Part shown: positions 26,028 to 34,675 of the stretch, in pieces | How the letters are laid out: every line of letters starts with the position of its first letter | How positions within the stretch are numbered: the first letter of the stretch is position 1 | Origin: an uncultured Bacillota bacterium | Lineage (GTDB): Bacteria > Bacillota_I > Bacilli_A > RFN20 > CAG-631 | Assembly (NCBI GenBank): GCA_902491575.1 | Contig: CABUID010000004.1 | Location: forward strand, 1-64,000 | Direction: 5' to 3' | Length of the DNA: 64,000 bases | Notes under the pieces: generated by a model | The model's database searches: none | The model's input: only the letters and a program-made list of their open reading frames with translations | What the model was told of the DNA's origin: nothing | Program-made: the position numbers and the translations under genes

Positions 26028-27226
26028 TGCACTTCACCTGCTATCATATTAATAATTTCTTGGTATGTTTTACTTCTGTCAAATCTTTCCTCTGCTAATC
26101 TTCGACTATTCATCCCCATTCGCTGACGCGTTATCTCGTTTTCTATAAGAAAACGAATAGCTTTTGCCAATGATTGGACATCACCCGGGAAACACATCAA
26201 ACCCGCATCATATTGTCTTAACAATTCTCCAAATTCTTGATTTTTTTGAACATTAATTATTGGAAGTGCTGCTGATACATAATCAGCATGTTTATTTATT
26301 ATGCTCCCTGTTGCTTTGCCAACAAGGACATTAATTCCTATATCACATTTTACAAGGATCTTAATCATATTTTCATAAGTCAATCTACCAGTAAAGCGAA
26401 CAGGGAGATGATTTTGCTTTGCATAAATTTCAAATTTTTCTTTCATGGGACCATCTCCCATAATTAATAACTCTACTTTATCACAACCTTGTGTTATTAA
26501 TAATTTCATTGCATCCATAACACCACATAAGTCATAGCTATGTCCAAGCATTCCTATATAGGCCATTGTAATAGGACGTAGTTTCCCTTTTAATGGTAAC
26601 GCAGTTTTAGCTATTCTATCAAAATAATTAATATCTGTACCAATAAATACGCTATGTCCCTTTATCATCTTAGAATTATTTTGTGTTGCTCTTTGAACAT
26701 ATGAATTTGAAACGGCAACTACCTCACTTGCATTAAGATATGCAAAATCAATTTCTTTTTTCATTGGATACAATAATATTTTTGAAATAAAATTTGGCAA
26801 AAATATTTCAAATGCTTCTGGCCAAAGATCTAAAATATCAATTATTATACGAATATTGTTCTTTCTTGCAAACTTAACAACTTTTTTTGCCAAAAATGTA
26901 GGTGGGACAAATAGATAAATTACATCTGGCTTTGTTTGCTTTTTAAGATATTTAATGACATTTTTAGCAAAATGGCGATGAGCAAACAAACGCGAAAGTG
27001 AAATATTTTTTCTATAGGTTCCTTCCTCAAGCAAGGTCGCTTTGTAAGAAATATCCCTTAATACTTCAATTTCACTTCTTTGTTTTTTCGCGGTATGATA
27101 AAATTTTGAAGTAATCACTTCCACAGATATTCCTTTTTTAACCGCAAGCGTTGCTATTGTATGATAACGACTACTTGTTTTTTCAACTGGAAAATGCCAA
27201 TAATTAGATATAATAATTGCTTTCAA
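26024..27226 (-). CDS. Glycosyltransferase family 4 (WbuB-like layout)
   Basis: 400 residues, GT-B fold. The N-terminal domain begins ISNYWHFPVEKTSSR. The linker and donor domain have YIGMLGHSYDLCGVMDAM, a G-D-G-P-M strand, and a degenerate E-x7-E region around AALPIINVQKNQEFGELL. It ends RLAEERFDRSKTYQEII. It is cytoplasmic or peripheral to the membrane and extends the repeat unit. It is packed 4-5 nt from its neighbours. Confidence 0.87.
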   Translation of the reverse strand: MKAIIISNYWHFPVEKTSSRYHTIATLAVKKGISVEVITSKFYHTAKKQRSEIEVLRDISYKATLLEEGTYRKNISLSRLFAHRHFAKNVIKYLKKQTKPDVIYLFVPPTFLAKKVVKFARKNNIRIIIDILDLWPEAFEIFLPNFISKILLYPMKKEIDFAYLNASEVVAVSNSYVQRATQNNSKMIKGHSVFIGTDINYFDRIAKTALPLKGKLRPITMAYIGMLGHSYDLCGVMDAMKLLITQGCDKVELLIMGDGPMKEKFEIYAKQNHLPVRFTGRLTYENMIKILVKCDIGINVLVGKATGSIINKHADYVSAALPIINVQKNQEFGELLRQYDAGLMCFPGDVQSLAKAIRFLIENEITRQRMGMNSRRLAEERFDRSKTYQEIINMIAGEVQ

Positions 27227-27230
27227 AATA

Positions 27231-28235
27231 TCACACTCCTAACAAATATTTTAATGGTTTCTTAATTTTCTTAAAAGGCAAAGCTCTTAAGACAATTAAA
27301 ATAATAACTGGAATTAAATAACCCAATATACTCATTGCAATTGCAGTAATTGCTACACTTAAATTCAAAAGTTGATAGAATAAAATGCGAACTAAAATCA
27401 TTATAGGCCAATGCATAATATATATGCCAAATGAGAATGATGCAAGTTTTTCAAAAAATGGTGACAAAGATTCAATGGATGTAGAAATAGAAAGAAATGT
27501 CATTAAAATAAAAATACAAGGAATGAAATGTAATGGTTTTGTTTGCTCATACCAAATTAATGAAATAATAGAAAAAAGAATTGCACCACATATAAATCCT
27601 AATCGAAATCTTTTCATCACTATAATAAATTTGTCACTTCTCATTTGCCCCAATAAACAACCAATAACGAAGAAAAGTAAATCCTTGTGCAAATCACTTA
27701 AAGCTAAAAACTCAGTATTTATAGGCAATATATAAAGGAAAATACAAAATACTATTGCAATTGTTGAAATCCACACTTTTTTTGTTTCAAATAGTTTTTG
27801 GAATAAAGGAGTAGCCAAATAAACTATAAACAATGCTACCAAAAACCATGTATGTCCCCAAACGTTTTGGCGTGGAAAAACAAAAGCTTTTAATATATCT
27901 AATACATTGAATGACACTTTATCTGAAAGATAATCTTGAAATAAAAATTTAGGTACCCAAAAAATTATGTTCCAAATAAAATAAGGAAGTAATAGACGTT
28001 TTGACTTATTAAAAATAAATTTAATATATGATTTTTCTCCTTGATATCCTTTAAATGATAATAAATACCCACTAATCAAAAAGAATAAAGGCATATGAAA
28101 AATATAAATCCACTCTTTTGAAAAGATATACCAAGCACCTGTTGATTGAAGGCCATTTAATGAATGTCCTAACACAACAAAAATGGGACCTATAATTTGT
28201 AATAGACTTATATATGTAATTCTTTTATTCTCCAT
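27231..28235 (-). CDS. Acyltransferase 3 family membrane protein
   Basis: 334 residues with about ten membrane helices. The start ITYISLLQIIGPIFVVLGHS carries the conserved His used in O-acylation of sugars by this family (OafA/NodX type), and FHMPLFFLISGYLLSF is the second conserved block. It probably acetylates or otherwise acylates the capsule sugar. It overlaps the oxidoreductase gene by 11 nt, suggesting the two modify the same product. Confidence 0.88.
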   Translation of the reverse strand: MENKRITYISLLQIIGPIFVVLGHSLNGLQSTGAWYIFSKEWIYIFHMPLFFLISGYLLSFKGYQGEKSYIKFIFNKSKRLLLPYFIWNIIFWVPKFLFQDYLSDKVSFNVLDILKAFVFPRQNVWGHTWFLVALFIVYLATPLFQKLFETKKVWISTIAIVFCIFLYILPINTEFLALSDLHKDLLFFVIGCLLGQMRSDKFIIVMKRFRLGFICGAILFSIISLIWYEQTKPLHFIPCIFILMTFLSISTSIESLSPFFEKLASFSFGIYIMHWPIMILVRILFYQLLNLSVAITAIAMSILGYLIPVIILIVLRALPFKKIKKPLKYLLGV

Positions 28236-29262
28236 ATTCTATCAAAGCCTTCCTTATGTTATTTTTTTCAAATAAAATAGTCAATTCATTAATTGTTTCA
28301 CATGTTAATTCTACACTTTTTCCATTGCACATTTCACTTTTTTTGTTTCCTATTTCTCCAGGATAAAACACTTTCCCAGAAGCATGTACCTCATCTATAT
28401 ATTCATCCATTTGTTTATAAAATGAATCTCCTAAAATTATCGACGGATTAATAGCTATAAAGGACTGTCCAACATTCATACATTTATTGTCATCTGAATA
28501 AAATCTATTTATATGATTCAAATAACCTGCACCTGACAAAACTCCAGAAAGAATATCTATTGCCATAGCGATGGCATATCCTTTATGTTCAGCCATAGGC
28601 AAAATCATACCTTTAATTGCTTTTTCTGGGTCTGTTGTAGGATGTCCGTTTTCATCAACAGCCCACCCAATTGGTATTTTACCACCTTGTTTACGAATTT
28701 CATTTATTTTAGATTTGGCTACAATACTCGTTGCCATGTCAATTAATATAGGGCTGTTCTTATCAGCAGGAATACCAATAGCAAAGGGGTTTGTTCCTAA
28801 AATTTTTATATTACCTCCCCAAGCAGGCATTGCTGAAGGGCTATTAGATAAGCATATTCCTATCATTTTTTGTGTTGTGGCCTTTTTAACATATCTAAAA
28901 GCTGCTCCAAATGTATTTGCATTACGGCAAAACACTGTATAAATGCCTGTTTGAAGAGCTTTTTCTAACGCAATTTCCATACATCTATCTGCAGAAACTA
29001 CTCCTATTTGATTATTTGCATCTAAAATTGTAAAAGATGGAGTCTGTCTTAAAATTATACTCTCCTCAGTCAAATTAAAGCCTTTATTTTGAATTTTTTT
29101 TATATACACAGGAAAAATAGATACGCCATGTGTGTGTACACCTCGCATATCTGCTTCAAGCATAGAATCAACTAAAGTTTCAGCTTGTTTTTCACTAACT
29201 TTATTTTTTTTTAATATTTCAATTAAAGCACTCTTTAATTCAATGATGGAATATCTTTTCAT
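28225..29262 (-). CDS. Ldh-family (malate/L-lactate/ureidoglycolate type) oxidoreductase
   Basis: 345 residues, the NAD(P)-dependent 2-hydroxyacid dehydrogenase family that is unrelated to classical lactate dehydrogenase. Motifs: DMRGVHTHGVSIFP with the conserved HTHG, ANNQIGVVSADRCME, GICLSNSPSAMPAWGG, and LGTNPFAIGIPA. It reduces a 2-oxoacid. Such enzymes are unusual inside a capsule locus; with the aldolase-like protein two genes away it could form a hydroxyacid substituent (inference). It starts 6 nt after the sugar transferase. Confidence 0.87.
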   Translation of the reverse strand: MKRYSIIELKSALIEILKKNKVSEKQAETLVDSMLEADMRGVHTHGVSIFPVYIKKIQNKGFNLTEESIILRQTPSFTILDANNQIGVVSADRCMEIALEKALQTGIYTVFCRNANTFGAAFRYVKKATTQKMIGICLSNSPSAMPAWGGNIKILGTNPFAIGIPADKNSPILIDMATSIVAKSKINEIRKQGGKIPIGWAVDENGHPTTDPEKAIKGMILPMAEHKGYAIAMAIDILSGVLSGAGYLNHINRFYSDDNKCMNVGQSFIAINPSIILGDSFYKQMDEYIDEVHASGKVFYPGEIGNKKSEMCNGKSVELTCETINELTILFEKNNIRKALIEYGE

Positions 29263-29268
29263 TTTTCC

Positions 29269-29961
29269 TCATTTCTCGATGTTATCCTTTGAATTTGTTT
29301 CGGATTCATCGTCTATATTTTCTGTTATTACTGTAGTTTTAGAATTTGATTTTTTTTCTATAGTAATATTTTTATTTTCATTATCTGCATTCGAAAGTAC
29401 TTTCCAAATTGTAATGAAAAAAATACGTAAATCTAAAAGAAATGAAACATGTTCAGCGTAATAAACTCCCATATTAATACGATCAACCCACATAACATCT
29501 TTTCTGCCATGTATTTGTGCCCATCCTGTAACACCAGGGCGTACTTCAAACATTTTACGCTGCTCATCGTCATAGTCCTCAAACGGCCAGGGATGATAAG
29601 TAAGAGGTGGTCGAAATCCTATCAAGGACATATCTCCTTTTATGATATTTATTAATTGTGGTAGTTCATCAATACTTGTAGCTCTTATTACACGTCCAAC
29701 TTTAGTGACTCTTGGATCACCTTTAAACGAATATTGACCAGAGCCCTTATTTTCAGCATCTACACACATTGAACGAAATTTATAAATTGTAAATGGTTTC
29801 CCATGCCTTCCTAATCGTGTTTGTTTAAAAATTACTGGACCAGGTGTTTCTAGTTTTATAGCAATTGCAACAATCAAAAAAACAGGTGAAAGTAATATCA
29901 AAACTAAAAAGGAAAAAAATAAATCAAATAAGCGTTTTAAAAAATTTTTATATATTCTCAT
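29269..29961 (-). CDS. Undecaprenyl-phosphate sugar-phosphate transferase
   Basis: About 230 residues, the initiating enzyme that loads the first sugar phosphate onto the lipid carrier. One N-terminal membrane helix (LFDLFFSFLVLILLSPVFLI), then the bacterial sugar transferase signature KFRSMCVDAENKGSG and VGRVIRATSIDELPQLINI, and MSLIGFRPPL with VRPGVTGWAQIHGR. Short WcaJ/EpsL-type form without the N-terminal FlaA1-like half. The tail is acidic. ATG 29961 is chosen over TTG 29985 because AAAGGAG lies before it. It overlaps the aldolase-like gene by 14 nt. Confidence 0.93.
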   Translation of the reverse strand: MRIYKNFLKRLFDLFFSFLVLILLSPVFLIVAIAIKLETPGPVIFKQTRLGRHGKPFTIYKFRSMCVDAENKGSGQYSFKGDPRVTKVGRVIRATSIDELPQLINIIKGDMSLIGFRPPLTYHPWPFEDYDDEQRKMFEVRPGVTGWAQIHGRKDVMWVDRINMGVYYAEHVSFLLDLRIFFITIWKVLSNADNENKNITIEKKSNSKTTVITENIDDESETNSKDNIEK

Positions 29962-30787
29962 TTTTATTTTTACTCCTTTTGACAATCTCTTCTACACATT
30001 TTTGAATATATTTAATATTATTCAAAAATGACTGAGTTTCATTTAAATCTATTTTTGTTTCAAATTCTCTTAATTTTTTTAAATTTTCCGAAAACGATTT
30101 TTCTAATTTCGAAATCTCAGAAAACTCTTCTATATTGCAAAAACTTCTCGACAAAATCGCTCTTGTAGACCCAAGTCTATAATGTTCCATAATAATACTT
30201 TCTGCAGGAAGTAATCCCTCACCAATACATGCGATTCCCCCAAAGCCATAAGGTATACCAGCTTTTTTAAATTTTTTACAAAGTGTTTCTACCAAACCAT
30301 TTGCTAATAGTTCAAACATAAACGTGAGTCCATAACTAAGATGCAAATCATTCAAACCAATATGAATTTCATCGAAACCACCCATTTCAAGAACTTCATC
30401 AATACATTCTACTGCTTCTTTCGTTTCTAGCAAAAGAATTGTTTTAGTTCTATTTTTAACAAATTTGAGAAATTCTTTAACTTCTTTAGGCGTTTTCCAC
30501 ATTGGTAACATGATTAAATCTGCACCAGCAATTATTACCTGATTAATTTCTTTTTCAGAAGTTTCATTTAAAGGATTAATCCGTACAAGCATTTCTGAAG
30601 TTTCTAACAAATTAGATATAATTCTAATATCCTGAATACAATGATGCGATTTCACTGTATTTATATTATGTTGCCGTTCTTCTTTACCAAGGACTTCGAG
30701 ATCAACCCAAATTCTTTCAACACCATTTTTTTCAGCAATCTTAGCAATTGCTGGATTGTTTGTTATATACATTAAAGTCAATGGCAT
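29948..30787 (-). CDS. HpcH/HpaI aldolase-citrate lyase family protein
   Basis: About 279 residues. MPLTLMYITNNPAIAKIAEK and GVERIWVDLEVLG start a TIM barrel. ADLIMLPMWKTPKEVKEF, TKTILLLETKEAVE and the metal-region IHIGLNDLHLSYG are the family motifs. These enzymes cleave or form 2-oxo-acids, often with pyruvate. Start at 30787 rather than farther upstream, because the extra residues are not family-like. It is first gene after a possible operator/promoter at 30923-30957. Its role in a capsule locus is unknown. Confidence 0.8.
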   Translation of the reverse strand: MPLTLMYITNNPAIAKIAEKNGVERIWVDLEVLGKEERQHNINTVKSHHCIQDIRIISNLLETSEMLVRINPLNETSEKEINQVIIAGADLIMLPMWKTPKEVKEFLKFVKNRTKTILLLETKEAVECIDEVLEMGGFDEIHIGLNDLHLSYGLTFMFELLANGLVETLCKKFKKAGIPYGFGGIACIGEGLLPAESIIMEHYRLGSTRAILSRSFCNIEEFSEISKLEKSFSENLKKLREFETKIDLNETQSFLNNIKYIQKCVEEIVKRSKNKNENI

Positions 30788-31145
30788 CGTATCACGTCCT
30801 ATCTTCAAAATAATGTGTGTTATATTCAAAAGTAAAATTTTACTAAACATTTTTCAAAATATACTGAAAAAAGTTATCTTGACAAATATTTTTCTTCCTA
30901 TATTCTTTCTGCTTGTATGACTTACCTATTATACTAATAGGTATATTTAGACTTTAATAGTATGGCATATTTATTGGAATAATTCAATTACAATTAAATA
31001 TAAGTTTGTATTTATCGTAATTATAAGAAAAAATCGATTTCAATGCAACCTACAAATGTAATTTAATTATGTAGATAATAGAAATGTATAAATCTTATTT
31101 CATCTATTACAATTATTTCACTTTATGGAAAATATAAGTATCATT
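30788..31145. other. Capsule-locus gap with an internal promoter candidate
   Basis: About 358 bases between the FlaA1-like and aldolase-like genes. The only notable structure is the dyad and -10/-35 pair at 30923-30957; the remainder is AT-rich. Confidence 0.5.
30923..30957 (-). promoter_or_regulatory. Dyad overlapping a minus-strand promoter
   Basis: TACCTATTA-TAC-TAATAGGTA (30923-30943) is a perfect dyad with 9-bp arms. On the minus strand it contains TATAAT (30934-30929), with TTAAAG 17 bp upstream (30957-30952). A dyad sitting on the -10 element is how a repressor site would look, giving the aldolase-to-wzy block a possible separate control. Confidence 0.45.
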
Positions 31146-33059
31146 TTATGCTACAGGAATTTTTTCTTTTTTTGTTTGGTTAGACTTTTTATCAATAATT
31201 TGACGATTAAATTCTATATAATCTGTATAACTCGTTACGACTTCTTTTAAGCAATTTTTAATTGCCTCATTATCTGTCATGGTGAAAACTTTACTAATAA
31301 ACTTCATTTTCTCTTCCATAGGTAAAATTGTTGTTTTTTCTTCGACAAAAATCTTTTCATTCGTTGTTTTCGTATTTTTTGTTACATCAAGAAGTAATTC
31401 TTCATATAATTTTTCCCCAGGTCTTAATCCAATAAACACTATATCAATATCTTTATATGGAATAAGTCCACACTGCTTAATTACATTTTCTGCAAGTGTG
31501 ACAATTTTAACAGGTTTCCCCATATCTAAAATAAAGATTTCTCCTCCAGTGGCAAAAGCTCCAGATTGTAAAATTAAACTCACAGCTTCAGAAACAGTCA
31601 TAAAATATCGAATAATATCTGGATGCGTAATTGTAACAGGGCCCCCTTCTTCTATCTGTTTTTTAAATAAAGGAATCACCGAACCATTTGATCCTAATAC
31701 ATTACCAAACCGAACGGCAGAATAAGAAGTCGTTTCACTTTTTTCGTCCCAATAACGGATTACCATTTCTGCAAAAGATTTTGTTGCTCCCATTGTATTC
31801 GTTGGTCTAACTGCCTTATCAGAAGATACTAAAACCATTTTCTCTACATGATATTTATCAGACATTTTCGCTACATTATAAGTTCCTAAACAATTTGTAC
31901 GAATCGCTTCAACTGGTGAATCTTCCATTAAAGGAACGTGTTTATATGCTGCAGCATGAAAAACTATATCTGGACGATATTTATTAAAAATTTCATCCAA
32001 TCTAAATTCATTATAAGTTGATCCAATTAAGGTAATTATCTCGATATCTTTACCGTCATGTTTTAATTTTCTAATTAATTCTTGTTGGATATCATATACT
32101 GCGTTTTCATATATATCAAACAATATTAATTTCTTAACATTAAAATAATAACATTGTCTTGCTAATTCTGATCCAATCGTTCCACCTCCACCTGTAATCA
32201 ATACAGTTTTATGGTTCAACCAATTTTGAATTTGCATAGTATCAAATGTTATTTGTTCTCGACCCAATAGTTCAGCTAAAGAAACATCTTTAATAAGCAT
32301 TTTTTTCGTAGGATCTATCATTTCACTTAATAATGGAAGTCGACGAATTTTAACATTTTCATTAGCAAGAAAAGCAATAATTTCATTAAGTTGTTTTTTA
32401 TCCAATTTTGAAATTGCTATAATTACTTCTTTTATTCCATACTTTTCAATAATTTGATGAGCATTATTTAATGGACCCACAACTGGTTTCCCTAAATATT
32501 TTTTACCAACTTTAGATAAATCATTATCACCAAAACAGACTATTTTATTATTAAAAGCTGAATTGTTATGCATTTCATCATAAGCTATTTTACCAGCCAC
32601 ACCAGCACCAATTATCATTGTAGAAACAGCATTTTTATTAGACGTAGTATAGAATTTAATAGTTCTTTGAACACATCTACTTCCAATCATTAAAATCGCT
32701 TCAAATGTTGAAATAAATGCAAACATTAAAATAGAAAGTCTAGGAATAGAAGGAAGAATTTTATTCATTATAGCAGCGACAACATTTACAAATAAAATCA
32801 AAATACAAAATCGGATGGCGTCTCCTAAACCAAAATTATCTGTAATTATTCGATAACCTCCAAAAAAATAAAATACAAAAACATGAAATAAAGCCACACC
32901 ACAAATAAATAATAAAGAAGGCAATTCTATATTTTTATATTGTATTAAATATCCTAAAATATAAGTAATCATAACAATTGCTATGTCTACAAAAATAAAA
33001 AGCAACATTTTTAATGTTCTAAAACTCATATATACCTTTTTATTTTTCATTTCCGTCAT
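31146..33059 (-). CDS. FlaA1/CapD-like NDP-sugar epimerase/dehydratase
   Basis: About 637 residues. Four N-terminal membrane helices, a CoA-binding-like Rossmann domain (MIIGAGVAGKIAYDEMHNN), then a short-chain dehydrogenase/reductase domain: VLITGGGGTIGSELARQC (cofactor), FHAAAYKHVPLMEDSPVEA, and VLVSSDKAVRPTNTMGATK. The catalytic tyrosine is replaced by Met in the MGATK position, as in the PglF/CapD 4,6-dehydratase group. It probably makes a UDP-4-keto-6-deoxy-HexNAc precursor. ATG 33059 follows GAAAGG; ATG 33086 is an alternative. It is the only sugar-nucleotide gene in the locus. Confidence 0.88.
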   Translation of the reverse strand: MTEMKNKKVYMSFRTLKMLLFIFVDIAIVMITYILGYLIQYKNIELPSLLFICGVALFHVFVFYFFGGYRIITDNFGLGDAIRFCILILFVNVVAAIMNKILPSIPRLSILMFAFISTFEAILMIGSRCVQRTIKFYTTSNKNAVSTMIIGAGVAGKIAYDEMHNNSAFNNKIVCFGDNDLSKVGKKYLGKPVVGPLNNAHQIIEKYGIKEVIIAISKLDKKQLNEIIAFLANENVKIRRLPLLSEMIDPTKKMLIKDVSLAELLGREQITFDTMQIQNWLNHKTVLITGGGGTIGSELARQCYYFNVKKLILFDIYENAVYDIQQELIRKLKHDGKDIEIITLIGSTYNEFRLDEIFNKYRPDIVFHAAAYKHVPLMEDSPVEAIRTNCLGTYNVAKMSDKYHVEKMVLVSSDKAVRPTNTMGATKSFAEMVIRYWDEKSETTSYSAVRFGNVLGSNGSVIPLFKKQIEEGGPVTITHPDIIRYFMTVSEAVSLILQSGAFATGGEIFILDMGKPVKIVTLAENVIKQCGLIPYKDIDIVFIGLRPGEKLYEELLLDVTKNTKTTNEKIFVEEKTTILPMEEKMKFISKVFTMTDNEAIKNCLKEVVTSYTDYIEFNRQIIDKKSNQTKKEKIPVA

Positions 33060-33098
33060 AAAATCAGTACCTTTCATTTTTTGCATAACACTATTAAT

Positions 33099-33156
33099 AA
33101 GTTAATAAATATTATTAACTTTTATTAATCATATCATAGAATCGTGTTAGATACAA
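33099..33156 (-). promoter_or_regulatory. Promoter and dyad before the biosynthetic block
   Basis: On the minus strand TTGTAT (33156-33151), 17 bp, TATGAT (33133-33128). Just downstream is a perfect dyad AAGTTAATAA-ATA-TTATTAACTT (33099-33121), placed around the first transcribed bases, where a repressor site or a leader hairpin would sit. Confidence 0.55.
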
Positions 33157-33209
33157 TTTAAATAATTTGGAAAACTACGTAATCCGAATATTTATAATCA
33201 CTTTTATGA

Positions 33210-33224
33210 ATGAAAGCGTTAACA
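33210..33224. promoter_or_regulatory. cre-type CcpA binding site
   Basis: ATGAAAGCGTTAACA fits the catabolite-responsive element rule WTGNAANCGNWNNCW at every fixed position. It lies between the cpsB terminator and the promoter of the FlaA1-like gene, centred about 95 bp upstream of the predicted start of transcription. CcpA bound upstream at such a distance can activate; a roadblock to read-through is the alternative. Confidence 0.55.
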
Positions 33225-33249
33225 AAAAAACTTAGACCATTGTCTAAGT
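33223..33249 (-). terminator. Terminator at the end of cpsB
   Basis: On the minus strand GACTTAGAC-AATG-GTCTAAGT is followed by seven T. The stem includes the cpsB stop codon. It should separate the regulatory trio cpsC-cpsD-cpsB from the biosynthetic genes. Confidence 0.8.
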
Positions 33250-33921
33250 CTTTTCATTAAGAAAATTAAATTCAAAAAGTTGATTATTCTTACACTTTTC
33301 CTTAGCCAGTAATAAATTTGAAGGACGAAATGAATGAACATCGGAGGCAACAATATCGACTAAATTATTTTTAAGTAACTTTTGAACTAATTTATACTCT
33401 CTTTTATTCGTTAATTTCAAAATTGAATTTGCATTAATTTGGATAAATGCACCTTCTTTTCTTAATTGAATAATTTTTTCAATGGTCATCCATTCATATC
33501 TTTCAACATGTGCGATAATCACTTTATAATGAAAACATGTAAAATTATAAATTAATTCCAGTAAATCTTCTGGTTCATAAACGAAGGAAAATTCAAGTAA
33601 AATATATTGACTTTGATTCATTGTTAAAAGCTTATTTTGATTTAACATCTCAATGATATTTTCATGTCGAGAATAATAAATTTCTTGACCAAGTAACAAA
33701 TGAATCTTTAAATTTTGCTTTTTCACTTCTTCTAAAAGTACTTCAAAGTAATGTTTTATTTCTTCTACACTTTTTTCATATTTTGAATAGATATGATGTG
33801 GAGTACAAACAATTGTATCCACTCCCATAGAAATTTCGTTTTTTATCATCTCAATAGAGTCTTTTAATGAAGTACTGCCATCATCTACAAATGGAATAAT
33901 ATGTGTGTGAATATCAATCAT
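33244..33921 (-). CDS. CpsB/YwqE-type tyrosine-protein phosphatase
   Basis: 225 residues, a PHP-fold metal-dependent phosphatase. MIDIHTHIIPFVDDGS holds the HxH metal site, TIVCTPHHI, GQEIYYSRHENI and IIAHVERYEWM follow, and the end IVASDVHSFRPSN supplies the last ligands. It removes phosphate from CpsD. It starts 9 nt after the kinase gene, and its stop lies in a terminator stem. Confidence 0.92.
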   Translation of the reverse strand: MIDIHTHIIPFVDDGSTSLKDSIEMIKNEISMGVDTIVCTPHHIYSKYEKSVEEIKHYFEVLLEEVKKQNLKIHLLLGQEIYYSRHENIIEMLNQNKLLTMNQSQYILLEFSFVYEPEDLLELIYNFTCFHYKVIIAHVERYEWMTIEKIIQLRKEGAFIQINANSILKLTNKREYKLVQKLLKNNLVDIVASDVHSFRPSNLLLAKEKCKNNQLFEFNFLNEKT

Positions 33922-33930
33922 ACTTTTTTA

Positions 33931-34659
33931 TTATTCATTACTTTCTGAATAATCTTGGTAATAATAATGATATCGACTATTCCCATACCCACTTTTATCT
34001 TTTCTTGAAATTCCTGTAACAATGCTACCTAAAAGATTCACGTTATTATTTTTTAATAGTTTTATGGCTTCTTTAGCAGCTGTTTTTTCTGTTAATTTTT
34101 GTGAAACAACAAATAAACATCCATCCGTATATTTTGATATTACGACAGCATCGGATACAGCTAATATTGGTGGGCAATCTACAAGAATAACATCATACAT
34201 CTCACGTAATTGGTTCATTACCTTTTCTAGTTCTTTAGAGCCTAATAAAGCCGTTGGATAAGGTGTCTTTGTTCCACGATTAATTAAATCAAAAGGTAAT
34301 TTATCCGAATGTTTAATAGCATCATTTATCGTAATATTTCCTGTTAAAACATCTGTAATTCCTTTTTCATTTGGAAGATAAAATGCACGATGAAGTTTTG
34401 GTCTTCTAAAATCTAAATCTAAAACAATGACTTTCTTTTTGCTCTCTGCATAGGTTGCAGCTAAATTTAACACTGTTGTGGTCTTTCCTTCACCTTGCAA
34501 AGAGGAACAAACTTGAATCACTTGAATTTTTTTATCTACTTCAGAATACTCAAGTCCAACTTTCACTCTTCGATAAGCTTCCGCTAAAATCGATAAAGGC
34601 TCTTCTAATGTTACAATATGTGTATACGTTTCTGTCATCTCTATTTTGTTCTTTTTCAT
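33931..34659 (-). CDS. CpsD-type bacterial tyrosine kinase
   Basis: 242 residues. Walker A in SSLQGEGKTTTVLNLA, Walker A' VIVLDLDFRRPKLH, and Walker B VILVDCPPILA are diagnostic of BY-kinases. The C-terminus is a tyrosine cluster (GYGNSRYHYYYQDYSE), the autophosphorylation tail. It is peripheral to the membrane and is activated by CpsC. Phosphorylation controls chain length and export. It sits 16 nt after cpsC. Confidence 0.95.
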   Translation of the reverse strand: MKKNKIEMTETYTHIVTLEEPLSILAEAYRRVKVGLEYSEVDKKIQVIQVCSSLQGEGKTTTVLNLAATYAESKKKVIVLDLDFRRPKLHRAFYLPNEKGITDVLTGNITINDAIKHSDKLPFDLINRGTKTPYPTALLGSKELEKVMNQLREMYDVILVDCPPILAVSDAVVISKYTDGCLFVVSQKLTEKTAAKEAIKLLKNNNVNLLGSIVTGISRKDKSGYGNSRYHYYYQDYSESNE

Positions 34660-34675
34660 TCTTTTATCCTCCTCT

